Shown here: positions 35,878 to 45,498 of the stretch, in pieces
How the letters are laid out: each line of letters starts with the position of its first letter
Numbering within the stretch: the stretch's first letter is position 1
DNA from: Cognatishimia coralii
GTDB lineage: Bacteria > Pseudomonadota > Alphaproteobacteria > Rhodobacterales > Rhodobacteraceae
DNA: 64,000 nt
Assembly (NCBI RefSeq): GCF_037478305.1
Contig: NZ_JBBGAZ010000008.1
Location: 1-64,000 of the forward strand
Direction: 5' to 3'
Program-made: the position numbers and the translations under genes
The notes under the pieces: generated by a model
Database searches by the model: none
What the model saw: the letters and a program-made list of their open reading frames with translations, nothing else
What the model was told of the DNA's origin: nothing

Positions 35878-37365
35878 CTAGGCAGCAAAGCGGGTTTGTT
35901 TGATATGGTCGGCCGCGCGCAGGCTGAGGGCAGCAATAGTCAGCGCGGGGTTCACGGCGGCAGAGGTCGGCAAGACCGAAGCATCCGTGATGAAGAGGTT
36001 TTCGATGTCATGGCTTTGGCAGAACGTGTTGACGACGCTTTGGGCTGGATCATTGCCCATTCGAGCTGTGCCACATTGATGCGAGGGGGTGCGCCGATCA
36101 AAGGGCCGCGCAAGTACTATCGGATAGCCAGCCTTGCGCAGTTGCTGCTTGAGCTTTTCGACCAAGGCTTCATGCGCCTCCCAGTTCGAGCGTTTCCAAT
36201 CCAGCTTGATCTGCCCCTCCGTCAGCGTCACGCGGCTGTCGGGGTTCGGCAGGTCCTCGGACATGGCGTAAAGATCGACCGACCTGTCCGCAATCCAGCG
36301 CGCCAGCGGTGCGGGCAGTGGGGAGTTGGCCCGCAGGATCTCGCCTGAAATTTTACCCAACAGTTGGATATTGCCCAAAGGTTCTCCGTTGGGGCCGCCT
36401 GTCAGGTAATAGTCATTCAGCATCAGGGTCTTTTGATAGATGGCCTCGTTGCGCCGAAACGGATGCAGCGCCAGAACGGCTGAACAATTGTGGTTCATAA
36501 AATTCCGCCCGACCTGATCAGACGTGTTCGCGAGCCCAAGCGGGGCGTTGTCGTTGGCCGACCGCAATAAGAGCGCGGCGGATTGCACGGCTCCGGCTGC
36601 GAGAACGATCAAGGGCGCGCTCAACGTTTCCCCAGTGGCCAGAGTGACGGATGAAATGCGTGTGCCGTCATAGTCCAAACGCGCGACGTCTGCGTTGGTT
36701 TGCAGCCGCACGTTCTCATGTTCCAGCGCTTGCGACAGGGCTGCGCGTTCGGCGTCCATTTTGCCGCCGGTTGTATCAGGGTAGGCATCCCAAGGCGTTT
36801 TGCCGCGCGCGAGCCAGGTCTCGATATCCACCCCCAAGGGCAATGACGAGGGCGACATGCCAATAGCGCTCGTGCGTCTGCGGAACTCTGCAATACCCGG
36901 TTCATCGGCCACAGGAGGATGGGGGTAGGGGGTTGCGTGATCGGGCTCTGTCGGGTCTTCGCCGATCTGGCCGCAGACCTGATAGAGCGTCTCGGCGCGA
37001 CCATAGAATGGTTCCAATGTGTCATAAGAAAAAGGCCAGCCGGGCGTGGTTCCACCCATATGCGCAATCGGAGAAAAATCCTCGCGGCGATAGCGCAGGA
37101 ACACTGCGCCAAAGAACTTAGAGTTCCCGCCGACGTAGTAGTAATTGCCCGGATTGAACGCGTTCCCCTTGCCGTCCAGCCACGTCTCATCGGGTCGATA
37201 ATGCCCTTTGGCAAAGATCGACTGCGCATCCCGGTCGTGCATAGAAGGGCGCAGGTGATCGCCTTTCTCGAGCACAAGAATGCGCTTGCCGGTCTCGGCC
37301 AAAGCCGCCGCCATCGTGGCGCCGCCAATGCCCGAGCCGATGATTATGACGTCAGCGTCGCTCAC
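35878..37365 (-). CDS. GMC oxidoreductase, sugar dehydrogenase subgroup
   Basis: A 495-residue GMC-family flavoprotein. It differs from its neighbour and is closer to the sugar-oxidising branch: VIIIGSGIGGATMAAALAE at the N-terminus, YYVGGNSKFFGAVFLRYR, HQCGTARMGNDP with the catalytic His, and NPALTIAALSLRAADHI at the end. Relatives include gluconate, fructose and glucoside dehydrogenases, but no Tat signal and no small or cytochrome subunit genes accompany it, so a cytoplasmic role is inferred. The GTG start overlaps the ABC ATPase stop (GTGA). Its substrate could be the imported sugar or its keto form. Confidence 0.85.
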   Translation of the reverse strand: MSDADVIIIGSGIGGATMAAALAETGKRILVLEKGDHLRPSMHDRDAQSIFAKGHYRPDETWLDGKGNAFNPGNYYYVGGNSKFFGAVFLRYRREDFSPIAHMGGTTPGWPFSYDTLEPFYGRAETLYQVCGQIGEDPTEPDHATPYPHPPVADEPGIAEFRRRTSAIGMSPSSLPLGVDIETWLARGKTPWDAYPDTTGGKMDAERAALSQALEHENVRLQTNADVARLDYDGTRISSVTLATGETLSAPLIVLAAGAVQSAALLLRSANDNAPLGLANTSDQVGRNFMNHNCSAVLALHPFRRNEAIYQKTLMLNDYYLTGGPNGEPLGNIQLLGKISGEILRANSPLPAPLARWIADRSVDLYAMSEDLPNPDSRVTLTEGQIKLDWKRSNWEAHEALVEKLKQQLRKAGYPIVLARPFDRRTPSHQCGTARMGNDPAQSVVNTFCQSHDIENLFITDASVLPTSAAVNPALTIAALSLRAADHIKQTRFAA

Positions 37366-38474
37366 CCTTCGATGCGCTTCTCGGTGGCGGGATCAAAGGC
37401 GACGGCCTTCTCCATGTTGACCGCAAAGCCGAACATCTCACCTGCCGACACAGGCACATCCGCGCGCAGACGCGAGATCACGTCTTTGCCGCCCAGATTG
37501 GTGGTGACAAAGGTGTCAGAGCCCGCGGGTTCCGTCACGATTATGCGGTTTTCCAAGGCCACCACATTGCTGGATTTACGATCCGCCCCATCAGGATCTG
37601 TGATCGCTTCGGGGCGGATCCCCAGGAGGATCTCTTTGCCATCCCATTCAGACATATTGTCCTGAGAGAACGGCAGAAGCGCTTCGCCCCCTTCAGACGT
37701 CACAAGCGACGCATGGGGGCGGCCGTCCTTCATGACGACCTTGGCGTTCATAATGTTCATCGCAGGCGAGCCCATGAAGGTCGCCACGAACAAGTTCGCG
37801 GGCGTGTCATAGATCTCTTTCGGGGTGCCAAGCTGCTGCACATAGCCTTCGTACATGACGGCGATACGGGTCGAGAGCGTCATCGCCTCGATCTGGTCGT
37901 GGGTCACGTAAACGATTGTGGTCTTTAGCTTTTCATGCAGCTTTTTGATCTCGGTCCGCATGTCGACGCGCAGTTTGGCGTCGAGGTTAGAGAGCGGCTC
38001 GTCAAAAAGGAACACATCCGGATCGCGCACAAGCGCCCGGCCCATCGCCACACGTTGACGTTGGCCGCCAGACAGTTGGCCCGGTTTGCGATCCAAGAGC
38101 TGTTCGATCTGCAAGAGCTTTGCCACGTCATTCATGGCTTTGTCGCGCTCCGGCTTTGGCACCCCGTGCATTTCCAGACCAAAGGTGATGTTTTGCCCGA
38201 CGGTCATATTCGGGTAGAGCGCATAGCTTTGAAACACCATCGCGATATTACGGTTTGACGGGTGGACGCCGTTCACAACACGTCCGTTGATCCCGATCTC
38301 GCCCGAGGTGATGTCCTCAAGCCCTGCGATCATGTTCAACAGTGTGGATTTGCCACAGCCCGAGGGGCCGACGAGCACAAGGAACTCGCCCTCTTCGACG
38401 GCGATGTCGACCTTATGCAGGACTTCGACCGCGCCATAGGATTTGGTTACGTTGTTGATGTCGAGAAAGCCCAT
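37362..38474 (-). CDS. sugar ABC transporter ATPase (MalK/UgpC type)
   Basis: A 370-residue ATPase with Walker A GPSGCGKST, Q-loop MVFQSYALYPNMTV, signature LSGGQRQRVAMGRAL and Walker B VFLFDEPLSNLD, plus H-loop VTHD. A C-terminal OB-fold (TOBE) regulatory domain follows from about residue 240 (GIRPEAI). Length fits CUT1-family sugar importers. It powers the two permeases upstream in the operon. Its stop overlaps the start of the GMC gene, so transport and oxidation are translationally linked. Confidence 0.9.
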   Translation of the reverse strand: MGFLDINNVTKSYGAVEVLHKVDIAVEEGEFLVLVGPSGCGKSTLLNMIAGLEDITSGEIGINGRVVNGVHPSNRNIAMVFQSYALYPNMTVGQNITFGLEMHGVPKPERDKAMNDVAKLLQIEQLLDRKPGQLSGGQRQRVAMGRALVRDPDVFLFDEPLSNLDAKLRVDMRTEIKKLHEKLKTTIVYVTHDQIEAMTLSTRIAVMYEGYVQQLGTPKEIYDTPANLFVATFMGSPAMNIMNAKVVMKDGRPHASLVTSEGGEALLPFSQDNMSEWDGKEILLGIRPEAITDPDGADRKSSNVVALENRIIVTEPAGSDTFVTTNLGGKDVISRLRADVPVSAGEMFGFAVNMEKAVAFDPATEKRIEG

Positions 38475-38478
38475 AGTC

Positions 38479-39360
38479 TTATCCTTTTACAGAGCCAGCC
38501 ATCAGGCCGCGGACAAAGAAGCGTCCGGCCACGATGTAGACAAGAAGTGTCGGCAAGGCGGCGAGGATCGCGCCTGCGAAGTGAACGTTGTATTCTTTGA
38601 CGCCCGTTGAGGACTGCACGAGGTTGTTCAAAGCGACCGTCATCGGTGCCCCGGACCCCGAGGCGAAGGACGCGCCAAAGAGGAAGTCGTTCCAGATGTT
38701 GGTGAACTGCCAGATCACACAGACCACGATGATTGGGCCAGATGACGGCAGCATGATGCGGCGGAAGATCTGAAAGAACCCGGCACCGTCGATTTGCGCT
38801 GCGCGGACCAGCTCGGTCGGGAAGGCTGCGTAGTAGTTGCGGAAGTAAAGCGTCGAGAAGCCGATGCCGTAAACTACGTGCACAAGGATCAGACCATAGG
38901 TCGAGCCGGACAGCCCAAGAATACCCAGGATCCGCGCCATTGGGATCAGAACGATCTGAAACGGGATGAAGCAGGAAAACAGCATCAGACCGAAAAGGAT
39001 CGTATCCCCGCGGAACCGCCATTTGGTCAGGATATAGCCGTTCAGCGCCCCCAACACGGTCGAGATAAACACCGCCGGAACCACCATCTTAATCGAGTTC
39101 CAGAAGTAGGGACGCAGACCTGTTGGCTCGACACCCACCTGTGCCGAAGACCAGGCTGCGGCCCAGGGCTCCAGCGTAAAGACCTGGGGCAGCGCCATCA
39201 TATTGCCGCCTGTGATCTCGCTCAGCGGTTTCACCGAGTTCACCAGCATGATGAAGAACGGCAAGAGGTAGAACAGCGAGGCCACCAGCAGGAAGACATA
39301 GATGAACGTCCGTGTAATACGCCCGGTGCGCACGGATTGAGATTGTGCAGCCGACATCAC
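38479..39360 (-). CDS. sugar ABC transporter permease (MalG type)
   Basis: A 293-residue inner-membrane permease with six predicted helices. It has the EAA-loop signature ELVRAAQIDGAGFFQIFRRIMLP that contacts the ATPase, and the C-terminal MAGSVKG end common to MalG-like subunits. The start overlaps the stop of the other permease by four bases. With it and the binding protein it forms a CUT1-type importer, probably for glucose or a glucose-like monosaccharide or glycoside. Confidence 0.9.
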   Translation of the reverse strand: MMSAAQSQSVRTGRITRTFIYVFLLVASLFYLLPFFIMLVNSVKPLSEITGGNMMALPQVFTLEPWAAAWSSAQVGVEPTGLRPYFWNSIKMVVPAVFISTVLGALNGYILTKWRFRGDTILFGLMLFSCFIPFQIVLIPMARILGILGLSGSTYGLILVHVVYGIGFSTLYFRNYYAAFPTELVRAAQIDGAGFFQIFRRIMLPSSGPIIVVCVIWQFTNIWNDFLFGASFASGSGAPMTVALNNLVQSSTGVKEYNVHFAGAILAALPTLLVYIVAGRFFVRGLMAGSVKG

Positions 39361-40250
39361 TTGTCCTCCTTCAGTTCAGCGTAGAGGTAAGGGATCATGA
39401 TCGCCGCAATGGTCATCAGCATGATCACCGCCGAGGATGCCCCGATGCCCATTTGGTTGCGGGTAAACGTGTAGGAATACATGAAGGTCGCGGGCAATTC
39501 CGTCGCGCGGCCCGGGCCGCCTCCGGTCAGGGCGATTACAAGGTCATAGCTCTTGATCGCGAGGTGCGAGAGGATCACGAAGGCCGACAGAAACGCAGGT
39601 CGCAGCAGAGGGATCACGATCCGGCGATAGAGGTTCCAGTTGCTCGCGCCATCGATTTGCGCAGCTTTCATGATCTCGCTGTCGATGCCGCGCAGCCCTG
39701 CGAGGAACATCGCCATGACAAATCCGCTGGACTGCCAAACCGCTGCAATAACAACGGTATAGATCGCGAAGTCCCGGTCTTTGATCCAGTTGAACTCAAA
39801 GCTCTCCCAGCCCCAGAGGTGCATGGTGTGCTCAAGGCCGATACCGGGATCCAGAAACCACTTCCACGCGGTGCCGGTTACGATGAAACTTAGCGCCATT
39901 GGGTAGAGGTAGATCGGACGCAGGATGCCTTCGCCGCGGATCTTTTGGTCAAGGAAGATGGCCAGTGTCAGGCCCACAACCGTCGAAATCGAAATATAAA
40001 GCACCGCGTAGACGCCAAGGTTCTTCAGCGACGTCTCCCAGTGGCTCAGCCGCCAGAGTTTGGAATAGTTTTCCAAGCCAACCCACCCATAGCTCGGCAG
40101 AATGCGGCTGTCGGTGAAGGACAGGTAAACCGTGAACAGGATGAACCCGTAAACAAAGAGGAGCACGAGTGCCAAGGACGGGCTGAGCACGACCTTCGGA
40201 ATCCAATGCTGGAGCTTGGTTTTGAAATCGACATCGCCAGCGCGGGCCAT
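39357..40250 (-). CDS. sugar ABC transporter permease (MalF type)
   Basis: A 297-residue permease with six helices, including the EAA motif SEIMKAAQIDGASNWNLYRRI. The first helix follows a short amphipathic N-terminus (FKTKLQHWIPKVVLSPSLAL). ATG 40250 is chosen because GGGAGGA stands at good spacing; an upstream extension would run into the stem-loop region. It is paired with the MalG-type subunit that overlaps its end. Confidence 0.9.
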   Translation of the reverse strand: MARAGDVDFKTKLQHWIPKVVLSPSLALVLLFVYGFILFTVYLSFTDSRILPSYGWVGLENYSKLWRLSHWETSLKNLGVYAVLYISISTVVGLTLAIFLDQKIRGEGILRPIYLYPMALSFIVTGTAWKWFLDPGIGLEHTMHLWGWESFEFNWIKDRDFAIYTVVIAAVWQSSGFVMAMFLAGLRGIDSEIMKAAQIDGASNWNLYRRIVIPLLRPAFLSAFVILSHLAIKSYDLVIALTGGGPGRATELPATFMYSYTFTRNQMGIGASSAVIMLMTIAAIMIPYLYAELKEDK

Positions 40251-40286
40251 CGTTTCCTCCCAAATTTTCAGAGATTGAAGTAGTGG

Positions 40287-40314
40287 CTCTGGGGCGAGGC
40301 GTGCCGCCCCAGAG
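40287..40314 (-). promoter_or_regulatory. intercistronic stem-loop between binding-protein and permease genes
   Basis: A perfect ten-pair stem, CTCTGGGGCG / CGCCCCAGAG, with an eight-base loop lies just after the binding-protein stop on the minus strand. No T run follows. It probably stabilises the upstream mRNA so that binding protein exceeds permease, as at the dctP-dctQ junction. Confidence 0.7.
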
Positions 40315-40332
40315 TGGTCTTTCAAACGTGGC

Positions 40333-41583
40333 TTATTGCGCCAGCTCGACCGCAGTCACCATTTCTTCGGCTGCGGTTTGTGCGTCATACTCACCGTTGA
40401 AGTGCGCGGTGATCACGTCGTACATCGCGTTCTTCACAGCTGCGCGGTTTGCGTGACCGTGCGCCATAGAGCCGACCAGAGTGTCAGACGCGGCTGCGGC
40501 TGCCAGTTCTGCCATGCCTTGCTTGCCGCAAGCGTCGAAGTCTGCGTCAGGCACGTCGGTCCGTGCTGGGACAGAGCCTTTGACCACGTTGAACGCGGAC
40601 TGGAACACTGGGGACATGATGGATGCCGCCATCGCGCCTTGGGACGCTTGAGCATCGTCGCTGGCCACAGCAAACATAGCGAATTGGTCAGAGTTAAAGC
40701 TTACCGCACCTGCAGAACCAGGGACGCGGAAGCAGAGGAAGTCCTCACCAGGGGTTTTGCCTGCGTTCAGGAATTCACCCTTCGCCCAGTCACCCATGAT
40801 CTGGAAGGCGGCGTCGCCGTTGATGACCATCGCGGATGCGAGGTTCCAGTCGCGACCAGAGAAGTTGTCGTCCACATTCGCGCGCAGGGTCGCCATGCGG
40901 TTGAAGGTCTCAACCATCATGTCAGAGCCAAGTGCTTCTGGATCCAGATCGATGAAGGCTTTCTTGTAGAACTCGACACCGCCAACAGACAGTGCAACAC
41001 CATCAAACATGGTGGCTTCCTGCCAAGCCTGACCGCCGTGCGCCAGTGGGGTTTTGCCCGCGGCTTTCACAGTTGCCATCGCCGCCTCGAATTCAGCCCA
41101 AGTGGTTGGCTGCGCAATGCCCAGCTCGTCCAGAACGGCTTTGTTCGCCCAGACCCAGTTGGTGGAGTGCACGTTCACAGGTGCAGAGATCCACTTGCCG
41201 TCATGCTTTGCGAAAGCTTGCAGAGCCGCAGGTACAACCGCGTCCCAGCCTTCAGCTGCAGCGACGTCGTTCAGATCCGCGAGCGCGCCTTCTTCGGCCC
41301 AGTCGAGGATGTCAAAGCCCAGCATCTGAACCGCGGTTGGTGGGTCACCCGCGGTGACGCGTGCCCGTAGAACAGTCATGGCGCTTTCGCCACCACCACC
41401 AGCAACTGGCATGTCGTTCCAGCCGATGGATTGACCGGCGAGGTCTTCTTTCAGAACGTTCAGCGCTGCCGCTTCACCGCCCGAAGTCCACCAGTGCAGA
41501 ACTTCCACGTCCGATGCGGACGCCATGGAAGTCGACGCAAGCAGAGCCGCCGCCATCATAGATTTCTTTCCAAAATAACGCAT
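40333..41583 (-). CDS. sugar ABC transporter substrate-binding protein, glucose-type
   Basis: A 416-residue periplasmic protein with a signal peptide (about 1-23, ending MASAS). The mature start VEVLHWWTSGGEAAALNVLK, the AGGGGESAMTVLRARV segment and GDPPTAVQMLGFDI closely follow the glucose/mannose-binding subgroup of family-1 binding proteins (GtsA-like). The imported compound is therefore probably an aldohexose or a glucoside. A good ribosome site AGGGAGGA precedes the ATG. It is the first transporter gene; a 49-base gap separates it from the aldehyde dehydrogenase gene. Confidence 0.9.
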   Translation of the reverse strand: MRYFGKKSMMAAALLASTSMASASDVEVLHWWTSGGEAAALNVLKEDLAGQSIGWNDMPVAGGGGESAMTVLRARVTAGDPPTAVQMLGFDILDWAEEGALADLNDVAAAEGWDAVVPAALQAFAKHDGKWISAPVNVHSTNWVWANKAVLDELGIAQPTTWAEFEAAMATVKAAGKTPLAHGGQAWQEATMFDGVALSVGGVEFYKKAFIDLDPEALGSDMMVETFNRMATLRANVDDNFSGRDWNLASAMVINGDAAFQIMGDWAKGEFLNAGKTPGEDFLCFRVPGSAGAVSFNSDQFAMFAVASDDAQASQGAMAASIMSPVFQSAFNVVKGSVPARTDVPDADFDACGKQGMAELAAAAASDTLVGSMAHGHANRAAVKNAMYDVITAHFNGEYDAQTAAEEMVTAVELAQ

Positions 41584-41632
41584 TATATCCTCCCTAGATT
41601 ATTGCGTTTTCTCTTCATGATCCCTGTTCCTA

Positions 41633-43159
41633 TCAGGGCATTTTCACCCAAGGCGCTCTGGTATCGCCAACGCGCATCACCAAAGATTTCACCTCGAGGA
41701 ATTCGTCATAGCCGTACTGGCCAATTTCTCTCCCTTGTCCCGATTGCTTTACTCCACCAAAAGCTAGCTCGGGAAATCCATCCATCCATGTGTTTGTCCA
41801 AATCGTGCCCGCTTGCGCGCGGCGAGAGAACTCAAGACATGTATGAACGTTTTCGCTCCAGACCCCTGCAGATAGACCGTAGTCAGAGTCGTTTGTTAGC
41901 GCAATCACTTCGTCCATCGTTTTGAACGTTTGCACCACCAAGACCGGTCCAAAGACCTCTTCGCGAACGATCGCCATGTCCGGCGTGACGCCGCGCACGA
42001 CTGTTGGTTGGTAAAACTGTGACCCAATTTCAGCGACTTGCAGCGATCCGCCGCCGATGCAGATTTCGGCACCGGCCTCTTTGGCATCGGAGACATAGGC
42101 GTCGATCTTGGCTTGATGCTCGGCGGTGACAATCGCGCCAACTTGTGTATCCGGGTTTAAAGGGTTGCCAAACGCCACGTGACGAGACATCTCGACCACG
42201 CGGTTGACGAAAGCGTCGGCGATGTCTTCGTGCACGATGATGCGGCTTGACGAATTGCAGCACTGGCCCACGTTGAAATATACGCCAAAGGTGACAGCAT
42301 CCGCAGCACTTTCGAGGTTGGCGTCTGGGAAAATTACCTGTGGGTTCTTTCCACCAAGTTCCAGCGCGACTTTCTTCAGAGTGTCGCTTGCGGCCTTGCT
42401 AATGCGTTTGCCAACGGCGGTGGATCCAGTGAACGACACCATATCGACATCCGCATGTGTACTCATCAGGCTGCCGACCGGATCTCCATAGCCCAGCACG
42501 ATGTTGCAGACGCCTTCGGGCAGACCTGCCTCGGTCAAAAACTCACCCAGCATGGCCGTGGTGGATGGTGTCATCTCGGACGGTTTCACAACACAGGTAC
42601 AGCCCGCAGCCAAGGCAAAGGGTAGCTTTTGGCTGAGAATCCAGAATGGGAAATTCCAAGGCGTGATGATCGACACCACACCGATGGGCTCTTTGATGAC
42701 CACACCCAGCATATCGTCACCAAGCGCGTTGTGGCTCTCGCCGTGGCTTGTGCGCGCGAGCGAGGCAGCATAGCGCCAAAGATCGGCAGCACCACCGCAT
42801 TCGCCGCGCGCTTGGGAGATCGGTTTGCCGCTTTCCAGTGTCTCGATCAGGGCGAGGCGTTCTTCGTGCGCTTCGATTAGATCGGCGACTTTGTTAAGCA
42901 CTGCGGCGCGGTCTTTGCCCGATAGGCGGCTCCACCGGCCATCATCAAAAGCCGCGCGCGCTGCACCGATTGCAGCTTCGGTTTCAATCACAGACCCCAA
43001 AGCCGCTTGGCTGACCAAAACGCCATGGGACGGGGACATCCGGTCTGAAACCTGACCGTCCGCGCTGTCCAGATAGGCCCCATTTATATAGTGGCGCGCC
43101 TGATAGGGCGTCTCTGGTAGAGCGATGGTTTGCTCGGTTATGATATTGAGATCTTTCAT
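41633..43159 (-). CDS. NAD(P)-dependent aldehyde dehydrogenase
   Basis: A 508-residue ALDH of the betaine-aldehyde/broad-specificity class. The oxyanion Asn is in TPWNFP (about residue 169), the general base Glu267 in LELGGK, and the catalytic Cys301 in FNVGQCCNSSSR. The family C-terminus PELAFGGVKQSGQGRE is present. It oxidises an aldehyde to a carboxylic acid, which could then be activated by the CoA-transferase encoded upstream. It follows the enoyl-CoA hydratase gene by three bases and belongs to the leftward operon. Confidence 0.9.
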   Translation of the reverse strand: MKDLNIITEQTIALPETPYQARHYINGAYLDSADGQVSDRMSPSHGVLVSQAALGSVIETEAAIGAARAAFDDGRWSRLSGKDRAAVLNKVADLIEAHEERLALIETLESGKPISQARGECGGAADLWRYAASLARTSHGESHNALGDDMLGVVIKEPIGVVSIITPWNFPFWILSQKLPFALAAGCTCVVKPSEMTPSTTAMLGEFLTEAGLPEGVCNIVLGYGDPVGSLMSTHADVDMVSFTGSTAVGKRISKAASDTLKKVALELGGKNPQVIFPDANLESAADAVTFGVYFNVGQCCNSSSRIIVHEDIADAFVNRVVEMSRHVAFGNPLNPDTQVGAIVTAEHQAKIDAYVSDAKEAGAEICIGGGSLQVAEIGSQFYQPTVVRGVTPDMAIVREEVFGPVLVVQTFKTMDEVIALTNDSDYGLSAGVWSENVHTCLEFSRRAQAGTIWTNTWMDGFPELAFGGVKQSGQGREIGQYGYDEFLEVKSLVMRVGDTRAPWVKMP

Positions 43160-43162
43160 TCT

Positions 43163-43930
43163 TTACTTTCCAGAGAAGTCAGGCTTGCGTTTTTTTTGAA
43201 AGGCGGTGACGCCTTCTTGACGGTCTTCCGATGCGGCGATAGCGGCGCTGCCAAGCGCCTCGACCATGGCGCCGCGATCTTCGCCTTGCGCGGCGTGGAT
43301 CATGGATTTTGAGATCTCGACCGCGCGCGGCGAGAGCGTCAGAGCGCGCTCTACGAGCGCTTCGGCCGCGGCGCGGGGATCTTCATCGACCGCCACAACA
43401 AAACCGACGGAAAGCGCGCGATCTGCTTTGATCCGGTGCCCAAAGAGTGCCATTTCCTTGACCATCGGTTCTGGCAGAAGGCGCATCAGACGCTGGGTGC
43501 CAGACCAACCCGGTACGATGCCAACACCGGCTTCGGGGAGGGCTAGAGAGGCTTTGGGGGCCATAACGCGGATGTCGCATGCCGCAGCCAACTCGAGGCC
43601 GCCGCCAAAAGCGTGGCCGTTCAGAACCGTGATTGTGGGTTTAGACAGACGTGCCAGACGATCAAAAATCCGATGCCCATCGCGCACCCAAAACCGCGCG
43701 AATTCTGTCGGGTTGAGGTCTCCCCAAGCGTTGATGTCTGCGCCGGTGCAAAAGGCCTTGTCGCCCTCGGCTGTCAGCATCACTGCACCAATCTCGGTGT
43801 CATGTTCGATGATGTCCAAATGCGCGGCCAGATCATCCAGCATCTGCACCGTAAAGGCATTCATCTTGGATGGGTTATCCAACCGAAGCTCGGCCACACG
43901 GCCCGATTTTATGAGGTGAACGCGGCTCAT
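43163..43930 (-). CDS. enoyl-CoA hydratase/isomerase (crotonase family)
   Basis: A 255-residue crotonase-fold protein. The oxyanion-hole loop is in FCTGADINAWG and HAFGGGLELAAACDI, and both catalytic Glu positions are kept (GGLELAA and LPEAGVGIVPGWSGTQRL), so true hydratase activity on a 2-enoyl-CoA is likely. ATG 43930 is chosen because it overlaps the CoA-transferase stop as ATGA; another ATG nine bases upstream is in frame. Its presence in a sugar operon is unusual and points to a CoA-bound intermediate. Confidence 0.88.
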   Translation of the reverse strand: MSRVHLIKSGRVAELRLDNPSKMNAFTVQMLDDLAAHLDIIEHDTEIGAVMLTAEGDKAFCTGADINAWGDLNPTEFARFWVRDGHRIFDRLARLSKPTITVLNGHAFGGGLELAAACDIRVMAPKASLALPEAGVGIVPGWSGTQRLMRLLPEPMVKEMALFGHRIKADRALSVGFVVAVDEDPRAAAEALVERALTLSPRAVEISKSMIHAAQGEDRGAMVEALGSAAIAASEDRQEGVTAFQKKRKPDFSGK

Positions 43931-45498
43931 ACGCCCCATCCCATCGGAGCCTCTGCCAAAAGCGACAGCGGCATGGGGGTCGCGTCCTCTGCGATGGACA
44001 CACGGCCTCCTGAGGCGTCGACAATGTCCTTCTGCGGATCGATCCCGGGCATGATTTCGGTTGCCACCAGCCCGTTGTCTCCCAACCGCATGACGCAGCG
44101 CTCGGTGACATAAAGCACCTCTTGTCCCAGCTCGCGAGAGCGCTGGCCCGAGAAGGTCACATGTTCGACCTCTTCGACCATTTTCGAGAACTTGCCCGGC
44201 GCTGCGATCGAGATGCCGTCGTCGGTCAGTTCCACCTGCGCGCCTGCCTCAAACCAGCCAGAGAAGACGATCTTCTTGGCCCCGGACACAATGTCCACAA
44301 AACCACCGCAACCCGCTGTCAAATATGGCTTTTTGCCAAGTTTCGAGACGTTGACGTTGCCTTCGACGTCGACCTCAAGGAACGAGAGGAACGACACGTC
44401 AAACCCGCCACCCTGGAAATAGATGAACTGCTGCGGAGAGGGCACAAAAGCATCCGCATTGGACGCGCAGCCAAAGGCAAACCCGGTCAGAGGCATGCCG
44501 CCAACTGCACCCTGTTCGATGGCCCATGTCACCGCCTCTGGGTGACCCTCTTCGAGCAAGATCCGAGGCACCATTGCGCTGATCCCAAAGCCAAGGTTCG
44601 CGGTCATGCCAGGCTCAAGCTCCATCGCCGCGCGGCGGGCGATGACTTTCTCAACGCTGTGCTCCGCGAGGGAAAAACTGTCCCAAGGCCGCATGATCTG
44701 GCCGGAAATTGCGGGGTCGTATTGGGTTTCGCAGGTCTGTTTCTGGTTCGCATCAATTACGATGCAATCCACCAGATGACCCGGCACACGCACGTCATGC
44801 GGCCTGAGCGACCCGCGTTTGGTCACGCGGCTGACCTGCGCGATCACAAGGCCTCCGTGGTTTTTCACGCAGATGGCTTGCTCCAAAGCGCCCAGATAAG
44901 CGCCTTCGTTTTCATAGGTGAGGTTGCCGAATTCATCGGCCGTGGTGGCGCGGATGATGGCCACATTTGGCACGACGTTTGGGAAGTGCAGCCAGGTGTC
45001 GCCGCCAAACTCCACTCGCGAAACGATCGGCGTTTCCGCGGCCTTGTCGTTCATCGCACAGCCCTGGCGTTTGGGGTCGACGAAGGTCTCCATCCCGACC
45101 TTGGTCAAAACGCCGGGGCGATTGGCCGCTGCCTCGCGTGTCATGTCAAACAAGACGCCAGAGGGCACGTTGTAGGCGGCCACGCGGTTCTCGACGATCA
45201 TTTTCCAGATCTCGGGCATGGGCTTGAACGAGGGGCCCGACGGATAAGAGCCGCCCAAAATACGCGACAGAAGCCCGTCTTTGGCGATGTAGTCAACGCC
45301 CAGAACACCATACATATCACCTGCGGCAATCGGGTGGATGGTCGTCAGATTGCGCGGATGGCTTTCGGCGTCAAAACGCGCACCGATGGCCTTAAGCACG
45401 AAATCAGGGCAGCCCAGTGCCGAAGAGGAAGACACTGTGACGACCGCATCATCGGCAATCCGCGCAACCGCGTCAGAGGCGCTGACGACTTTTTTCAT
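43927..45498 (-). CDS. CoA-transferase family I, fused subunits (YdiF/propionate CoA-transferase-like)
   Basis: A 523-residue single-chain family I CoA-transferase, with N- and C-terminal halves corresponding to the alpha and beta subunits. The active-site Glu is expected in AIEQGAVGGMPLTG (about residue 330), and the C-terminal half contains CGGFVDIVSGAKKIVF. It moves CoA from an acyl-CoA donor to a short-chain or hydroxy acid. The start overlaps the upstream Gfo/Idh stop (ATGA). With the hydratase and ALDH it forms a side branch that handles a carboxylic acid, perhaps an aglycone or a cleavage product of the sugar. Confidence 0.87.
   Translation of the reverse strand: MKKVVSASDAVARIADDAVVTVSSSSALGCPDFVLKAIGARFDAESHPRNLTTIHPIAAGDMYGVLGVDYIAKDGLLSRILGGSYPSGPSFKPMPEIWKMIVENRVAAYNVPSGVLFDMTREAAANRPGVLTKVGMETFVDPKRQGCAMNDKAAETPIVSRVEFGGDTWLHFPNVVPNVAIIRATTADEFGNLTYENEGAYLGALEQAICVKNHGGLVIAQVSRVTKRGSLRPHDVRVPGHLVDCIVIDANQKQTCETQYDPAISGQIMRPWDSFSLAEHSVEKVIARRAAMELEPGMTANLGFGISAMVPRILLEEGHPEAVTWAIEQGAVGGMPLTGFAFGCASNADAFVPSPQQFIYFQGGGFDVSFLSFLEVDVEGNVNVSKLGKKPYLTAGCGGFVDIVSGAKKIVFSGWFEAGAQVELTDDGISIAAPGKFSKMVEEVEHVTFSGQRSRELGQEVLYVTERCVMRLGDNGLVATEIMPGIDPQKDIVDASGGRVSIAEDATPMPLSLLAEAPMGWGV

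Noticed and set aside
34986..35903. A 305-residue plus-strand frame opposite the first GMC gene
   Set aside because: It is a shadow frame with low-complexity composition and no start context; the GMC motifs on the other strand are unambiguous.
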